Assembly (NCBI RefSeq): GCF_019649055.1
Contig: NW_026570430.1
Coordinates: 62,001 to 126,000 of the forward strand
Length of the DNA stretch: 64,000 nucleotides
Reading direction: 5' to 3'
DNA from: Paramacrobiotus metropolitanus
Lineage: Eukaryota; Tardigrada; Eutardigrada; Parachela; Macrobiotidae
Of the stretch, positions 35,006 through 45,545 are shown one piece after another; the first letter of the stretch is position 1, and the number at the start of each line of letters is the position of its first letter. The position numbers and the translations under genes were made by a program. Under the pieces are notes generated by a model, which saw only the letters and a list, made by a program, of their open reading frames with translations, was not told the origin of the DNA and did not search any database.

Positions 35006-36712
35006 AAAGATCTTAACATACAAAGTCTATGGGAAAAGTGGAGAACCCACCACTGCAAACCCCCCACGCCACCACCGTCATGAACATCATAGGAAAACTT
35101 CAGGAAAAGCATTCATCTATGCAGAGCACTTGATGGAGCTTTGGTGTCCATTAGTTATCCGATTGCCTTTAGTTCATAAAATTTTGATTAAGAGTTAGTT
35201 TTTAAAAAAATGTAGGCTTTGAAAGTCATGTTTCTTAAAAACTGAACATGCGAAATCTTCTGGAAAGTGGGAACGGCTCAAACTCCAAAGATAAAGTAGC
35301 TGCCTTTCGCAACGGGTTGATTAGATTTAATATTGAAACTGCTTCCACAGCGCGGTTGGCTTTGGTAATATCGTGCTGACGTGCCAATAAACATTCTTTT
35401 GGAAATCGCCAATAAACATATTATTTTGTGAGAGACTGAAAGTCGATTTCGGGAATTTTGGTGTTCGACTGGAAATGATGTGGACTGCTTGAGCAAATCA
35501 ACGAGTCCCAGTCCCGCCGGGCGTACGGACTAGGGTTCGAGTCTAACCACCGCCGGGGGGAGGGGAGGGAGGGAAGGCGGCCCAAGTCTTTTCCGGCGAC
35601 TGAAGTGAGGAACGCGTATTTTAATGTCCGCAGGGGGAGGGAGGGGAGGTTAAAATATTTTTCCAAAAGACTAAGGAACGTAGAAAAACGGTTTTATTAA
35701 AACAAAAAACGCATTTTTTACCATTAAAAAATTTAAAACAAACAGAAGATTCAAAAATCGAACTTATCCGCTTACTAATCGTCTTTCCGCCAGCTATAAA
35801 GCAGTCCGTCAGATCATCTTCCATCAAAGGTCAAAACATAAAAAACCCGGGAAAATTTTATAAGCAACTAACGGAAAGCGGAGGCACAGGCGACGCCTAT
35901 CTGCAGCGGGGGTCGCAACCAAGACACTGCGCTAAAGTTGTCGACGTTTATTAATGATAAAAAATTCACCAAAGAATACAACGAAATTTTGAAGTCTTCA
36001 TCAAGTTTAAATTGTTTTGTGTGTAAGCAGTAGGAGGAAATTGGACACCGGAAAGTATTTTTATTCTAAGTGGTCTAAAGGTTAACATCGGTGGTCGTAC
36101 CGTCGTATCACTGGATTGTTTTGTCGGTCACAACACACTGGCTAAAATTTAGAAAAACTCAGAATGGTATCTGAACCAGTAGAAGTACTGTAATACGGCT
36201 ATAAAAATTCCAATAATTATGGAGTTTTTCTTATTTGTAGTTCTTGACAACTGACCAGCATATGCTGCTGATTGATTTGGGAAAAGCTTAAAAACTTTTT
36301 TTTATAACTGCAAAAAAAGGCATACATGTATTCCTGGAGTCAAATTTTTCGGGTCTAATTTAAGGTTAAATCTGATGTCAGCGGAACGCGACAATGTTTT
36401 CTCAAAGCGGCCCTAAACATTTAATTAGTAAACTGTGATACATTTTAACTCCTATTAATATGTCAGTGAACTATATGGCCAAAATAAAGAATAATTTACG
36501 ATAATAAGTAGTCGATCGCGACCAAATAGGTACGGTATATGGCAAATACTGTCTGTCTCTGCCAGTGAAACTATATTATTACTTATTATTATACGCTCCG
36601 CTCAATAAAACTAAATTTGTATTTTGTAGTCATGGGTTTGTCCTTTGTAGTTTTCGTAAATAACAATTTATCGCCAATTTATTCCGCGCAGTTTGCGCGG
36701 GGTCTACTATTG
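34659..36712 (+). mobile_element. Helitron-like insertion in CNPase copy 2 intron 1
   Basis: This ~2 kb block is absent from the same intron of copy 1. It begins TCCTATATATTAATAAAATA, a start seen in many Helitron-like repeats, and near its end has a GC-rich hairpin (CCGCGCA-GTT-TGCGCGG, 36684-36700) about 10 nt before the likely terminus. The usual CTRR end is not clearly present and there is no Rep/helicase ORF, so it would be non-autonomous. The exact right end is uncertain. Confidence 0.4.
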
Positions 36713-38505
36713 TTTCTTATTTTAATGTTTTTAAAATTAGTTTTGTAATTATTTAATACTCATGTTATTTGTTATTTTAAGTTTTTAGACTTTTAGCTTG
36801 TGCATTTTAGTTGTTTGTGTGAGGTTAGTTTTTATTTTCAATTTCTTACCAATTTTACAACATTGTACAGGTGATCGTGGACAACACCAACATTGAATTC
36901 CGCGAATTCCAGCCCTACTTCCGTCTGGCCCACCGGCACGGCTTCACCACCTCCTGGTGGAACCGCAAACCCCTTGGCGCTACGATGTCGGCGTCCTGTT
37001 GAAGAAGAACGTCCACGGCGTGGACCAGAAGACCATCGAAGGCCGTCTGAAGCGTCTGCAGGAGCGCTTCACCTTCCCCATGTACTACGGCTGGTTTCTG
37101 ACGCCCAGCGACTCCCTGGAGCTGCTGGCGCTGGCCGTTAAGCTGGCCAACAGTATGCTGCGGGTGGAGGAGGTGCGGCGCTATGTCGAGGGGCAACGCG
37201 GGAGTTTATTCGCGCGACTGACGGCCACGCCCGAGGAGGAGCAGATGGAGTGGCCGTTGCGGCGAGATCTGTACCATGTCACGGCCTGCTACACGCAGTA
37301 TGGAAAACGACCGGGTAAATTATCACCGGAAAATTACCGGTTGCCATGTTGTATTATTTTTCTTTTTATTTATTACTTTTATGATTTATTTTGCTCAGCT
37401 GTGTACACGTAGTTCTTGTTATACAGATACGTAAATTTTTGTATAAGAAATTTTTTATTTTATTCATTATTACCGTTTTTTTTACGAGGTACCGTATTAA
37501 TTCTTTGGGTATAAGTTACACTGTTGTGAAAATATTTATCTCGATTCTCGACCGGGTGCAGATTGTGTTACAGTTGGCGATGTTTTAGTAGGCAACAGCC
37601 ACATGAAAAATGAAAAGTATTCAACAGCAAAAGTATTTTTAACGCGGTGACATAGTATTTATTTTGCGGATACTCTTATTCCGTGAAGAAGACGGCAGCT
37701 AATATGCCGCTGTACTACAAAATTTTACCACAGCATGTGTATAAGCCAAAGAAAGTTTGTTGATCGTCGAGTCTGATGAATTTTTATATTTTTTTATTTT
37801 CGCCTTACTGGCTCTGCATGCTAATACGGTGGGACGGCAAATAAACAATAATATAATAGCTATATTATCGTGAAAAACACAAATTGTCTTGAAATTATTG
37901 TCGATGTAGATTCTGCTTGCGGCGCGGTGGAGAGGATCTTGACATTTACTGCAGTTGTTTCGTTTCTTGTAGGTGTCCAGACCTACGCAACGAGCGACGC
38001 AGTACAGAAAGCGATGGGGAAAGTGTTCGAGCTGGAGATTGTCGGCTTGCTGATCACGCCGCAGACCGTGTCGTTCCGGGTGATTCTGGACGACGAGCAG
38101 CTGCCGTTGTGGAATCCGGAGGTGGACAACAAGTATGCGGGATTGCCGGTCGGGAGTCGCGCGCATATTACCGTGCAGACGGCCGAGGGTGTGGGCGCGT
38201 ATGTCGCCGGACTGGATATGATGCAGCTGGGTGAGTGCCAACGCAGAATTTTTTGAAGTGATTTCGGACTTTTTATTGTTTGTGCGGCTTGATTCATCAT
38301 ATTTAGATTGTTTTTCTTAATTTAATCGTAAGCATTGAAACTCTAAAGCGACATTCTGCAGTATTAATTGTAGAGAATGCTAAATCATGCCTGGGAAGAA
38401 TCACTATTAAACAGCTGTAAGAGGACGCCATTGTTGATTTTCATCGGTAAATTTTGAAATTCCTAGATTTATTGCCGATTTAATGCGTACGCACTACGCA
38501 CTAGA

Positions 38506-38627
38506 CTCCAGCTCGAACACTTTCCCCATCGCTTTCTGTACTGCGTCGCTCGTGGCGTAGGTCTGGACACCTACAAAAAGCGAAACAATTCCAGTAAAAA
38601 TCACAATTCCTTTCTGCCACGACCGCT
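38506..38627 (-). repeat. Inverted 122-bp fragment of the CNPase gene inside CNPase copy 2 intron 3
   Basis: The reverse complement equals 16869-16990 of copy 1: the end of intron 2, the acceptor, and the first 65 nt of exon 3. It carries the copy 1 version of the exon (GCC where copy 2 has GCA) and copy 1 intron sequence; one base in the polypyrimidine tract differs. It is flanked by short CTAGA motifs on both sides. Confidence 0.9.
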
Positions 38628-38770
38628 AGACTAGACTTAGTATACTATACTTGTCGTTCTATTATTGCTGTCTTTCGATTCAGTATACGTCTTCATAGAC
38701 GCGTATACGTCTTCAGCTCGTCTTCATAGACGCGTATGCTGACTTCCAGCTCTCATTCCTTGTGTGCTAT

Positions 38771-39071
38771 GGAACGAAGCAATTTGACCAATGTAGCAAA
38801 AGATGCAGAAAAAAACTACAAGATTTTTGATACCCAACAAGTTGCAGTTTATAGCGATTAAGACAAGAGATAGCGTTTTTGAGTTTCTCGTAGACATAGC
38901 ATAGGATTCTGTGTGGGGAACCCTTGACCGTGGATTCTATGCTCAGTCTACGAGAAAATGAAAATAGCTGTAATCTGTTTGAATCAGCGTATCTTCTCAC
39001 TTCTTTGGTATCAAAAAATCGTGTTATTTTTTTCTGCGTCTTCTGTTATATTGGTTGAATAGTCACGTTCC
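38771..39071. mobile_element. Foldback element, family member 1
   Basis: Imperfect inverted arms of ~65 bp start GGAACG at both ends and contain GATTTTTGATACC. Inner arms contain TTTCTCGTAGACATAGCATA and its partner near 38930-38965. It has no ORF, lies in CNPase copy 2 intron 3, and shares its internal sequence with the element at 51359. Confidence 0.75.
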
Positions 39072-40045
39072 AGAGTGCACGAGAAATCAGCGTTGAAAGT
39101 TTGCATAATTTTCAGTCAGTCATTTTTTATGTGCTTACAAGCAACTGCAAACCTGGGTGGTTGCCCGCGTTGCATGAGCCGGGCATGGTTATCACTTATT
39201 CTCGCTTAATTTTTTGTCTATCACGTATACTTAGTGTGTCCTCGTATATTATTTAGCGGAAAGTATCGTAGTATGGTGGCTTACTGGCATTAGTCATCCT
39301 CTTTGAAAAAGTGCTGAATTGCAGTTTTCGATTCCGACTGGTGTCTATGTAGTTAGTGGTTATTTTTTATTTTGAAAATGTCGTGGAAGATTTAGTTACC
39401 ACCTATTCGACTGTTGCAGTGGAATTTGTGAACAAACACACTTCGGAGACGATGTCCGACGTGGACGCCGGGTTGGTGGTGAATTATCCCGCCGATTTCT
39501 GGTATCTCAACCTGAATCAGTCCGTTAAGATGCCGGCGCTGTTTGCGCCGTTCTACTGCCGCGACGAAGAGAGTCGCCGGTCGACCGCCACCCCGCCGTC
39601 GGCCGGGAAGGGCGACGGACGGACGCGACGATCGCCGGTGGAGTCGTCGTCCCGCTCGTCGGAAGAACGGTCCGGTGGATGGTGAATATTGCAGAAAATA
39701 TACTGGGATGAGGAAAAGCATTGAATTTTTACAGTATTTGGATGTTTGGATTTTTTACAGGAAGAATTATTGATGGTTTTGTTGGGATAATTCAGTGTGC
39801 CTTTTTGTATTGTTGTTGATTGATGCACAAAATTTTTTAGTGGATGCTGAAATAGTTTTGGCCTTTTATTTCCAGATCGGTGTGACAGATTGATAAGTTG
39901 GTATACTTTTGTTGATTATTTTATACGTAATTAAGTACGCCGAACGGTGATTTTAGAAGTGATGAGAATTGATGAGAGATGTCTTAACTTAAATAAATTT
40001 ATTCAGTGCCTTTTTATCGTGCTCAGTTTCTGCGGCCAACTGCAT

Positions 40046-40051
40046 AATAAA
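40046..40051 (+). terminator. Polyadenylation signal, CNPase copy 2
   Basis: AATAAA at the same relative place as in copy 1. Confidence 0.4.
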
Positions 40052-40733
40052 TGACGATGCACCGTGAACAATCCAGCCGGAAATTTTTTGTTAGAATAAA
40101 TAGTTGCGCCAGGTACAGACGATAGTTTCTTTTAAAGAAAGATGCTTTGGTGAAGTTACGCGGATATTTTGTACAGTAGAAAAAATTTTAAAAAATGGTG
40201 TTTATTAGATTAATATTGTGATACTGCTGATTGTGCAGTTTGTGTTTGAAAGAAATAATAGTGCTTATTATAAAGTACAGTACAATACATGGAGATCCGG
40301 GGTGCAGAGGTGAGAGCTACGAAACTTGTTTTATGTACATAGAATACGTTTCAGAAATGTTGTCGAAATTTCTCTAGCAAAAATTTAATATTAAAACTGG
40401 CTTCATTTATTATTTTTTTCAAATGGCAATTCTGGGCGCCAGTGCGCTTCGAACATTCGAAAATTCCCATGCAAGTGATAGTCTGTCGAAGGGAAGAATA
40501 ACACTGCATCACCGTCGCAATAAATTTTATTAAAATAAAATACCAGCTACCTCAGACAAGTGCCACCAATTCACTTCTCAGAAATTCATTTGACCAACTT
40601 TTCTCACTGATGTAAAACACTAAACTGCCCGAAATCCAGACAAACGCGCTTCCGCAACCGCATTCCCATAAAACCCAAAATTCTAAAACATATTTCGCTG
40701 GAATAATCGCTAAATATTCCACAGATTCCCGGG

Positions 40734-41165
40734 TCAATGTTTCCCATGTCCCGGCTTGATCCCCGGGAGGTGGTGCGCATCCTCCACCACGGCCACCGCC
40801 ACCGGCTCAATCACCGGCCCGGTGGGCGCCGTGGAGCGGTACTCCCAGATGCGGTACAGCTGCGATATCCCCGTGGCCGCCACGAACATATTGACGGCGA
40901 AGAGACTCCAGTTCTTGGGAATGATGACCAGGGAGTAGCGCGACCAGATCAACCCGGTGGCCGTCAGCGCCAGCGACTGGTTGAGACTCAGCTTCTCGGC
41001 GGGACGGGCGGCGTCGGCCAGCCCGGCGACGACCAACGCCCACTTCCCCAGGGGCGCCCAGAAGTGGATGGTCTTGGGACCGGCCGGGTGCTCCCAGATG
41101 GGGCGCAGGCGGGCCGGAACGAAGCGCTCGGCTGAGTTGACCAGGCTGCGGTACACGATGGACAT
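40734..41165 (-). CDS. MPC2: Mitochondrial pyruvate carrier subunit 2
   Basis: A single-exon ORF of 143 aa with an ATG start at 41165. It matches MPC2 along its length: HPAGPKTIHFWAPLGKW near the start, then AGLADAARPAEKLS, then IWSRYSLVIIPKNWSLFAVN. MPC2 pairs with MPC1 in the inner mitochondrial membrane to import pyruvate for the TCA cycle. The C-terminal ~25 residues after the last membrane segment (rich in Val, Ala and His) are longer than in the human protein (127 aa). The gene is convergent with CNPase copy 2. The last codons and the 3' UTR, including a minus-strand AATAAA near 40525, fall inside the duplicated segment, so the other copy (about 18650-18915) carries a relic of the MPC2 3' end but not the gene. 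Confidence 0.95.
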   Translation of the reverse strand: MSIVYRSLVNSAERFVPARLRPIWEHPAGPKTIHFWAPLGKWALVVAGLADAARPAEKLSLNQSLALTATGLIWSRYSLVIIPKNWSLFAVNMFVAATGISQLYRIWEYRSTAPTGPVIEPVAVAVVEDAHHLPGIKPGHGKH

Positions 41166-42726
41166 GGCGCCGGATTAAAACAACGGGATAAACTGTCGCC
41201 AGAAAAACGGGATTTTAAATGACGATGATGGAAACCAATAAATTATGAATTACAGTACAATACTTTATTCATTCAGAAGTAGAATTATTCTTCGCAATAA
41301 TACTTACTACATATCTTAATTATTTCATATTTTCTTAAAAAATATTGCCAGTAATTATTTTGTCGGCAAAGCGGCGGGATATTAGTTAAATGCGGGAGAT
41401 AAGAATTCGGAGACACCAATAAATTGTCGAATTTTTTCAGTTCAGCAGTAAAACTGTTCCTTCGACCGTCACCGTTATACTGACTATTTTAATTATTTCA
41501 TATTTTATAAAAATATGTCAGTAATTATTTTATCTGCAATGCTATAATAATATTATGGTGTTACCATTATTATAATAATAAGCAGATAATAAAACCATAT
41601 AAGGCAGCACATAAAAAACCAACGTAAGTATATATATGCTGTAGCTAATAATAAATGACTGTAAAACGAAATGAATAATGATAAAACGATTGCTAAAAAA
41701 ATGAAATGCGTTATTTAGAAAAAATGGTACGCAAGAAATTATGTCGCAACGGAAGCTCGAAATGCGTAGTAAATACCGAAACGCCTCTTTATAGCTGCAA
41801 ATTGACACCAACCAAAAAGGAAACAAACCGTATCAAGCACACTACAATTCCTTACCATTAGTTTTCTTATTTACTGCAGTTTTCATGAACTGTTACGGCA
41901 GTAATGTTACTGCTACCGTTTAAGTTTAGCTGTTTGAGTAAGTACTTAAGTCTTTAACACTATTTTCTCATGATAATTCGCAATCTGAATCATTCGAAAT
42001 ACACACGCATACTGTACAAATTACGACGAAGATCAGGATTTACCATCGTTGGCGAAATAATTCCTGCAATACTTGCTAAAGCCATAAAAGCTGATAAAAC
42101 GAGAAAAGGGCTCACCGAAGGTACTGCAATCACCAGGTCCGTGCAGAGTGCGCGCTATCAGACAGCAAAACTTCGCTGGGTATTTTCTGCCACTGGGATT
42201 ATAACAAGGAAAACACACAAACACCCTCCATCAAACGATGCAGATCCTGTGCAGTAATCCGAAGGGGAGATTCACATTCAGAGGATGAAAACTGAAAATC
42301 ATGAAATTTAATGCGAAGACTGGAAAATCTCTATAAAATTCGCTTTGGCGCCTGGAGCGCAGTAAAATATCAGCCCAAACGAGCGCCACTGCCGAGCTGA
42401 AGTATACAGAACGCGGGGCGTGAAGTGTGTTTATCCTGTTTATGGGCATGCATTCACCCCGGAGCGGCTGGACTGTAGGCAATCTGCTCGGCTCGGTTTT
42501 CATGTTTTCAGCACTTTCTGCAGCGAAACCATGTTTATTTTCGTTGATCTCACAATTATTCGATTAATAAACGAGTTAATAAGTTCATCGGACGCCAGGC
42601 ATCTTCGCAGGCTATACAGTTTTCGCGCTTCCACATTTTTATCTCACTGTCTGCGCAAATGCGCGTACCCACTTCCGTGATTCTATTAAAATTAATTTGA
42701 ACGAGGAAAAGTAGTCGCGTAAGTAT
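41166..42726. other. Spacer upstream of MPC2
   Basis: AT-rich with several near-repeats of TTAATTATTTCATATTTT. One 95-codon ORF (41970-42257) has no recognisable motif. No gene is supported. Confidence 0.4.
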
Positions 42727-43109
42727 TGTACCGGTGACGGAATATAGCAGTACAGTACGTAAAGTGACGGCTTTACTCGTACTTTCTATTATCGCTGTAC
42801 ATTCTCGATCGTTCTCTTTTGTGTTCGGATCTACTTTTGGTTTGGTTTCTACACGGATGCGCCGTGTCTATATAAGTCCGTGAGTGGCAGTATTTTAGAG
42901 GGTCAGTTCTCTCATTATGAGTTTGGCAGTGTTCGGAGTTATTAATTAAATATCGTCGGAGATGCAGTTCTCGCTTCGCGTAGATTCGTAGGCTTAGCTA
43001 TGCCACACTGAGATACCAGCTCATTCTCTGTCGTTGAGTTAGGTCGGTAGGATAGATTATTGCGGTAATTATTCCTATCGTACTGATCTCTCCGTCACCG
43101 GCACATACA
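42727..43109 (+). mobile_element. Solo LTR with 4-bp target-site duplication
   Basis: A 383-bp element starts TGTACCGGTGACGGA and ends TCCGTCACCGGCACATACA, that is TG...CA with an 11-bp inverted repeat (CCGGTGACGGA) near its ends. It is flanked on both sides by GTAT (42723-42726 and 43110-43113). A TATA box (TATATAAG, near 42870) gives it plus-strand promoter orientation. No internal retroelement sequence is next to it, so it is the product of LTR-LTR recombination. It is unrelated to the LTR at 2264. Confidence 0.75.
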
Positions 43110-43372
43110 GTATTACGGTGGACAGTTAGTTACAGGAATTGGTGCTTACTAACTTATGTGAAAGTACTGGTACTCCTTACGATTAATTCTTAATTGTACT
43201 GTACATTTGTCATAAAGCCTAAACTGCGGCCTAAAGAAACATCGCTTATTGCTCAGCATTAACTGACCCATGCGGTCTAATCAAAGAGAACACTTGATCT
43301 GAGTTTGTCCCTATATCGATGCCGTTCCCAAGATAAACATGCCGCATTGCCACGTTGGAATTCGATACTGAT

Positions 43373-43846
43373 TCACAGGCGCAGAAATTCTGTGGCCCGC
43401 TTTTCGCCGGTTTCCTGTTGAATTTTCTCTCCCACCACTGTTATCTTACGGATAGCTTCCTGGCGGTCCGACCGTCTCGGAGCCCAGAGCGCAGCTAAAA
43501 GGCAGTACTGCAATATATTATTACGTACATAAGTACTGGTACAGTATTGGTGCTTACTTATAAGAGGGTAAGTGTAAGGAAATGTAAAAAATTCTATTCC
43601 CAATATGTACAACAGAGAGCTTCTCTCTTGGTCAGCATCCTGTCGACTTTCTGTTCGCTGGCCGTGGCCACCTCCGTGGTCGCCGGCGAAGGTCGTATGG
43701 CTGAACTGCAGCAGGATGGGTAGGCCGACGCATGACTCCATGCGTTCGTGGATGGTGTCCAGCTTCTCTAAATCCGCAGATCGATGTACCACCGGCTCTA
43801 ATTCGGCGGCGGGTATGCCGTGAAAGCGCTGGACCACAATACGCAT
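43373..43846 (-). CDS. Possible exons of an unidentified protein
   Basis: A 157-codon open frame with plausible splice sites inside: an acceptor (TATTGCAG) near 43513 and a donor (GTAAGA) near 43455. The parts read like protein (HERMESCVGLPILLQFS; RRSDRQEAIRKITVVGEKIQ), but frame choice is ambiguous and I do not recognise a family. A membrane receptor fragment is one possibility. Confidence 0.25.
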   Translation of the reverse strand: MRIVVQRFHGIPAAELEPVVHRSADLEKLDTIHERMESCVGLPILLQFSHTTFAGDHGGGHGQRTESRQDADQERSSLLYILGIEFFTFPYTYPLISKHQYCTSTYVRNNILQYCLLAALWAPRRSDRQEAIRKITVVGEKIQQETGEKRATEFLRL

Positions 43847-43892
43847 CCAGCAGGATACGAGCTAGACAGATATGATAAATGCTAAAGGTCAT

Positions 43893-45222
43893 GGCTGCGG
43901 CTTAATCATGATTTCTTTTTATTAAGCAACAATCAATCAAATAGTAAAATCTCATTGCGCCGCGGTACCACTGCTTTATGCGTTGGAAAATCACGGACTG
44001 CAAGGAAAGGAAAGAGTTGCGGCAAGGAAGTTCTAGTAAGTGCTCGCGGCAACTATCATATGCACATCAATATCGCCGCGGAACGAGGAAGCCGGGAATG
44101 TGCGACACATACTCTGCTCCCGAGATATTGCGGTCCGGCCCAGAAGGTGCGAGCTGTTTACGGCATTGGTATAGTCCACTTTCTGTGGTGGATTTTCAAC
44201 GTTTTAATGTACCTGCGATGGTGATTTACCCGCTACGTGTTCGCAGTTCTAACTACTTTAATAATTGTTGTAGAATGTGCAGATAGTGAAGATAAATCAT
44301 CGACTGCGTTTTACGTAATTTAATACGCGGAACGCATTGTTTGATTTAATGGATGGGTCTTAAAAAATTTAGTAATGTATCCGGCTTTGGTATTGCAATG
44401 TATAGCGGAAATGTGAATTAATTTCGTTTTGCTTTGGGATGAACGAACAAGTGCTGTACGTTGTCCTGGCATAAATTCATCGGAGTTTGACTGTTTGGTC
44501 AGCCGCAGTGTGTAGATATTCCGGCGCTGTATCTATGCTCCGGAATCAGTGTATCAGATGCTGAAATAATGCGAGTGTCGAGGATCTCGACGATTCAGGT
44601 GGTGCTTGAAGTGCAGTGAAATCTGGATCTGAGCCCCAATTAAACCCAGCTCCAGTACCAAGCAAAATACGTACGACGTACACGGAATGTGGGTTACACA
44701 TACATACATGATACAGATATTATAAGTTTATCACGGTTTATGTATCGGCAGTTAGGTCCACATCCTCCCAAAGCGGCTGTCCTGTACACAAGTCATTCGG
44801 ATTCGTAACAAAATTAAAAAGATCACATCTTAACCGTGTGAGTAGCAGCTCGTCGGCGCTAAAGTTGTCCACGCGGCGGAAGTACTCGTATATGATGCGT
44901 TTTCGTCTTATAAAACTGTTAGATTCACACTAATAATTTAATTTAATAGTTATGTATCAAAAATGCATACTGCATAGCATGTTTGTTTGCGGCTTTAATT
45001 TTGCGTTGCAGCATTTATCGGTATCGCTGTCTGATGGCTGCGCAATGAACGGTACATGTATCTGTACACAAATAACACAATTATTGGAAACTAGATCAGC
45101 TGCAACAGCCAACAGTTATAACCACGACTACACGTGGCCCCACATTAATGGTCAATGAAACGCTTTGATTAGCAGTGATTATTAAAAGAATCCACCAGTA
45201 GTCGGTTTAGGTAGAAGATGGA
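43893..45222. other. Spacer before the peptide cluster
   Basis: Only short ORFs with no motif; nothing else that I can support. Confidence 0.4.
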
Positions 45223-45545
45223 TCAGGAGGGCGGATGGGGTTTGCACTTGAAATTCTGGCATACCAGGGGGAAACAGCAGGTGTGCGTCTTGCCGCACTC
45301 TTCGTTGACCTTCTTGTGACATTCGGGAAAAGCTTGGCTAGGGATGATCTATCGCAACGCAATGCACAATCATCAAAACGAAGAAGAATGCAGACCTTAT
45401 AGTCACAAACATCACCAACTGCACTGTAATTTTTTCATCCGTGTGCTATCGAAATACTGCACAAAGTACTGCTAATTTCGTTGTGTTGATTTACCAGAGA
45501 GCACACTCCCACGACGAGAAGTAGAAACCAGCGAAGGAAATTCAT
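45223..45545 (-). CDS. Secreted cysteine-rich peptide 1
   Basis: Exon 1 (45545-45495, 51 nt) encodes a signal peptide, MNFLRWFLLLVVGVCSL. A phase-0 intron follows (GTAAAT...ATAG), then exon 2 (45348-45223) starts IIPSQA and gives a 58-aa precursor. The mature part has six cysteines in the order C-x7-C-x5-CC-x4-C-x4-C, the arrangement of inhibitor-cystine-knot peptides. Such peptides include toxins, antimicrobials and signalling or protease-inhibitor peptides; the sequence does not tell which. The two plus-strand paralogues at 47019 and 49169 share the signal-peptide pattern and the intron position. Confidence 0.8.

Larger units (their letters stand above)
33596..39685 (+). pseudogene. CNP: CNPase-like gene, copy 2 (frame broken)
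   Basis: Exons correspond one to one with copy 1: 33608-34146, 36871-37314, 37973-38230 and 39420-39685. An in-frame ATG at 33596 adds four residues. Compared with copy 1, the end of exon 1 is 10 bp shorter just before the donor, so normal splicing creates a stop at the start of exon 2; and exon 2 has lost one C near 36951 (ACCCTCC to ACCTCC), a second shift. Exons 3 and 4 keep exactly the lengths of copy 1 (258 and 266 bp) and both 2H motifs, and the P-loop in exon 1 is intact. As read, the product would be a ~183-aa fragment ending after the P-loop half. Splice sites remain. Either the copy is a recent pseudogene, or it uses other donors, or the assembly is faulty at two places. Confidence 0.75.
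33120..40745. repeat. Segment B', second copy of the segmental duplication
   Basis: It matches 14155-18915. It is ~2.9 kb longer, mainly because of a ~2 kb insertion in intron 1 (34659 to about 36712), an inverted fragment of the CNPase gene and a foldback element in intron 3. It ends in the last codons of MPC2. Confidence 0.9.

Noticed and set aside
35490-35580. tRNA suggested by GGGTTCGAGTCTAACC
   Set aside because: A B-box-like string alone; no A box or acceptor stem. It lies in the inserted repeat of CNPase copy 2.
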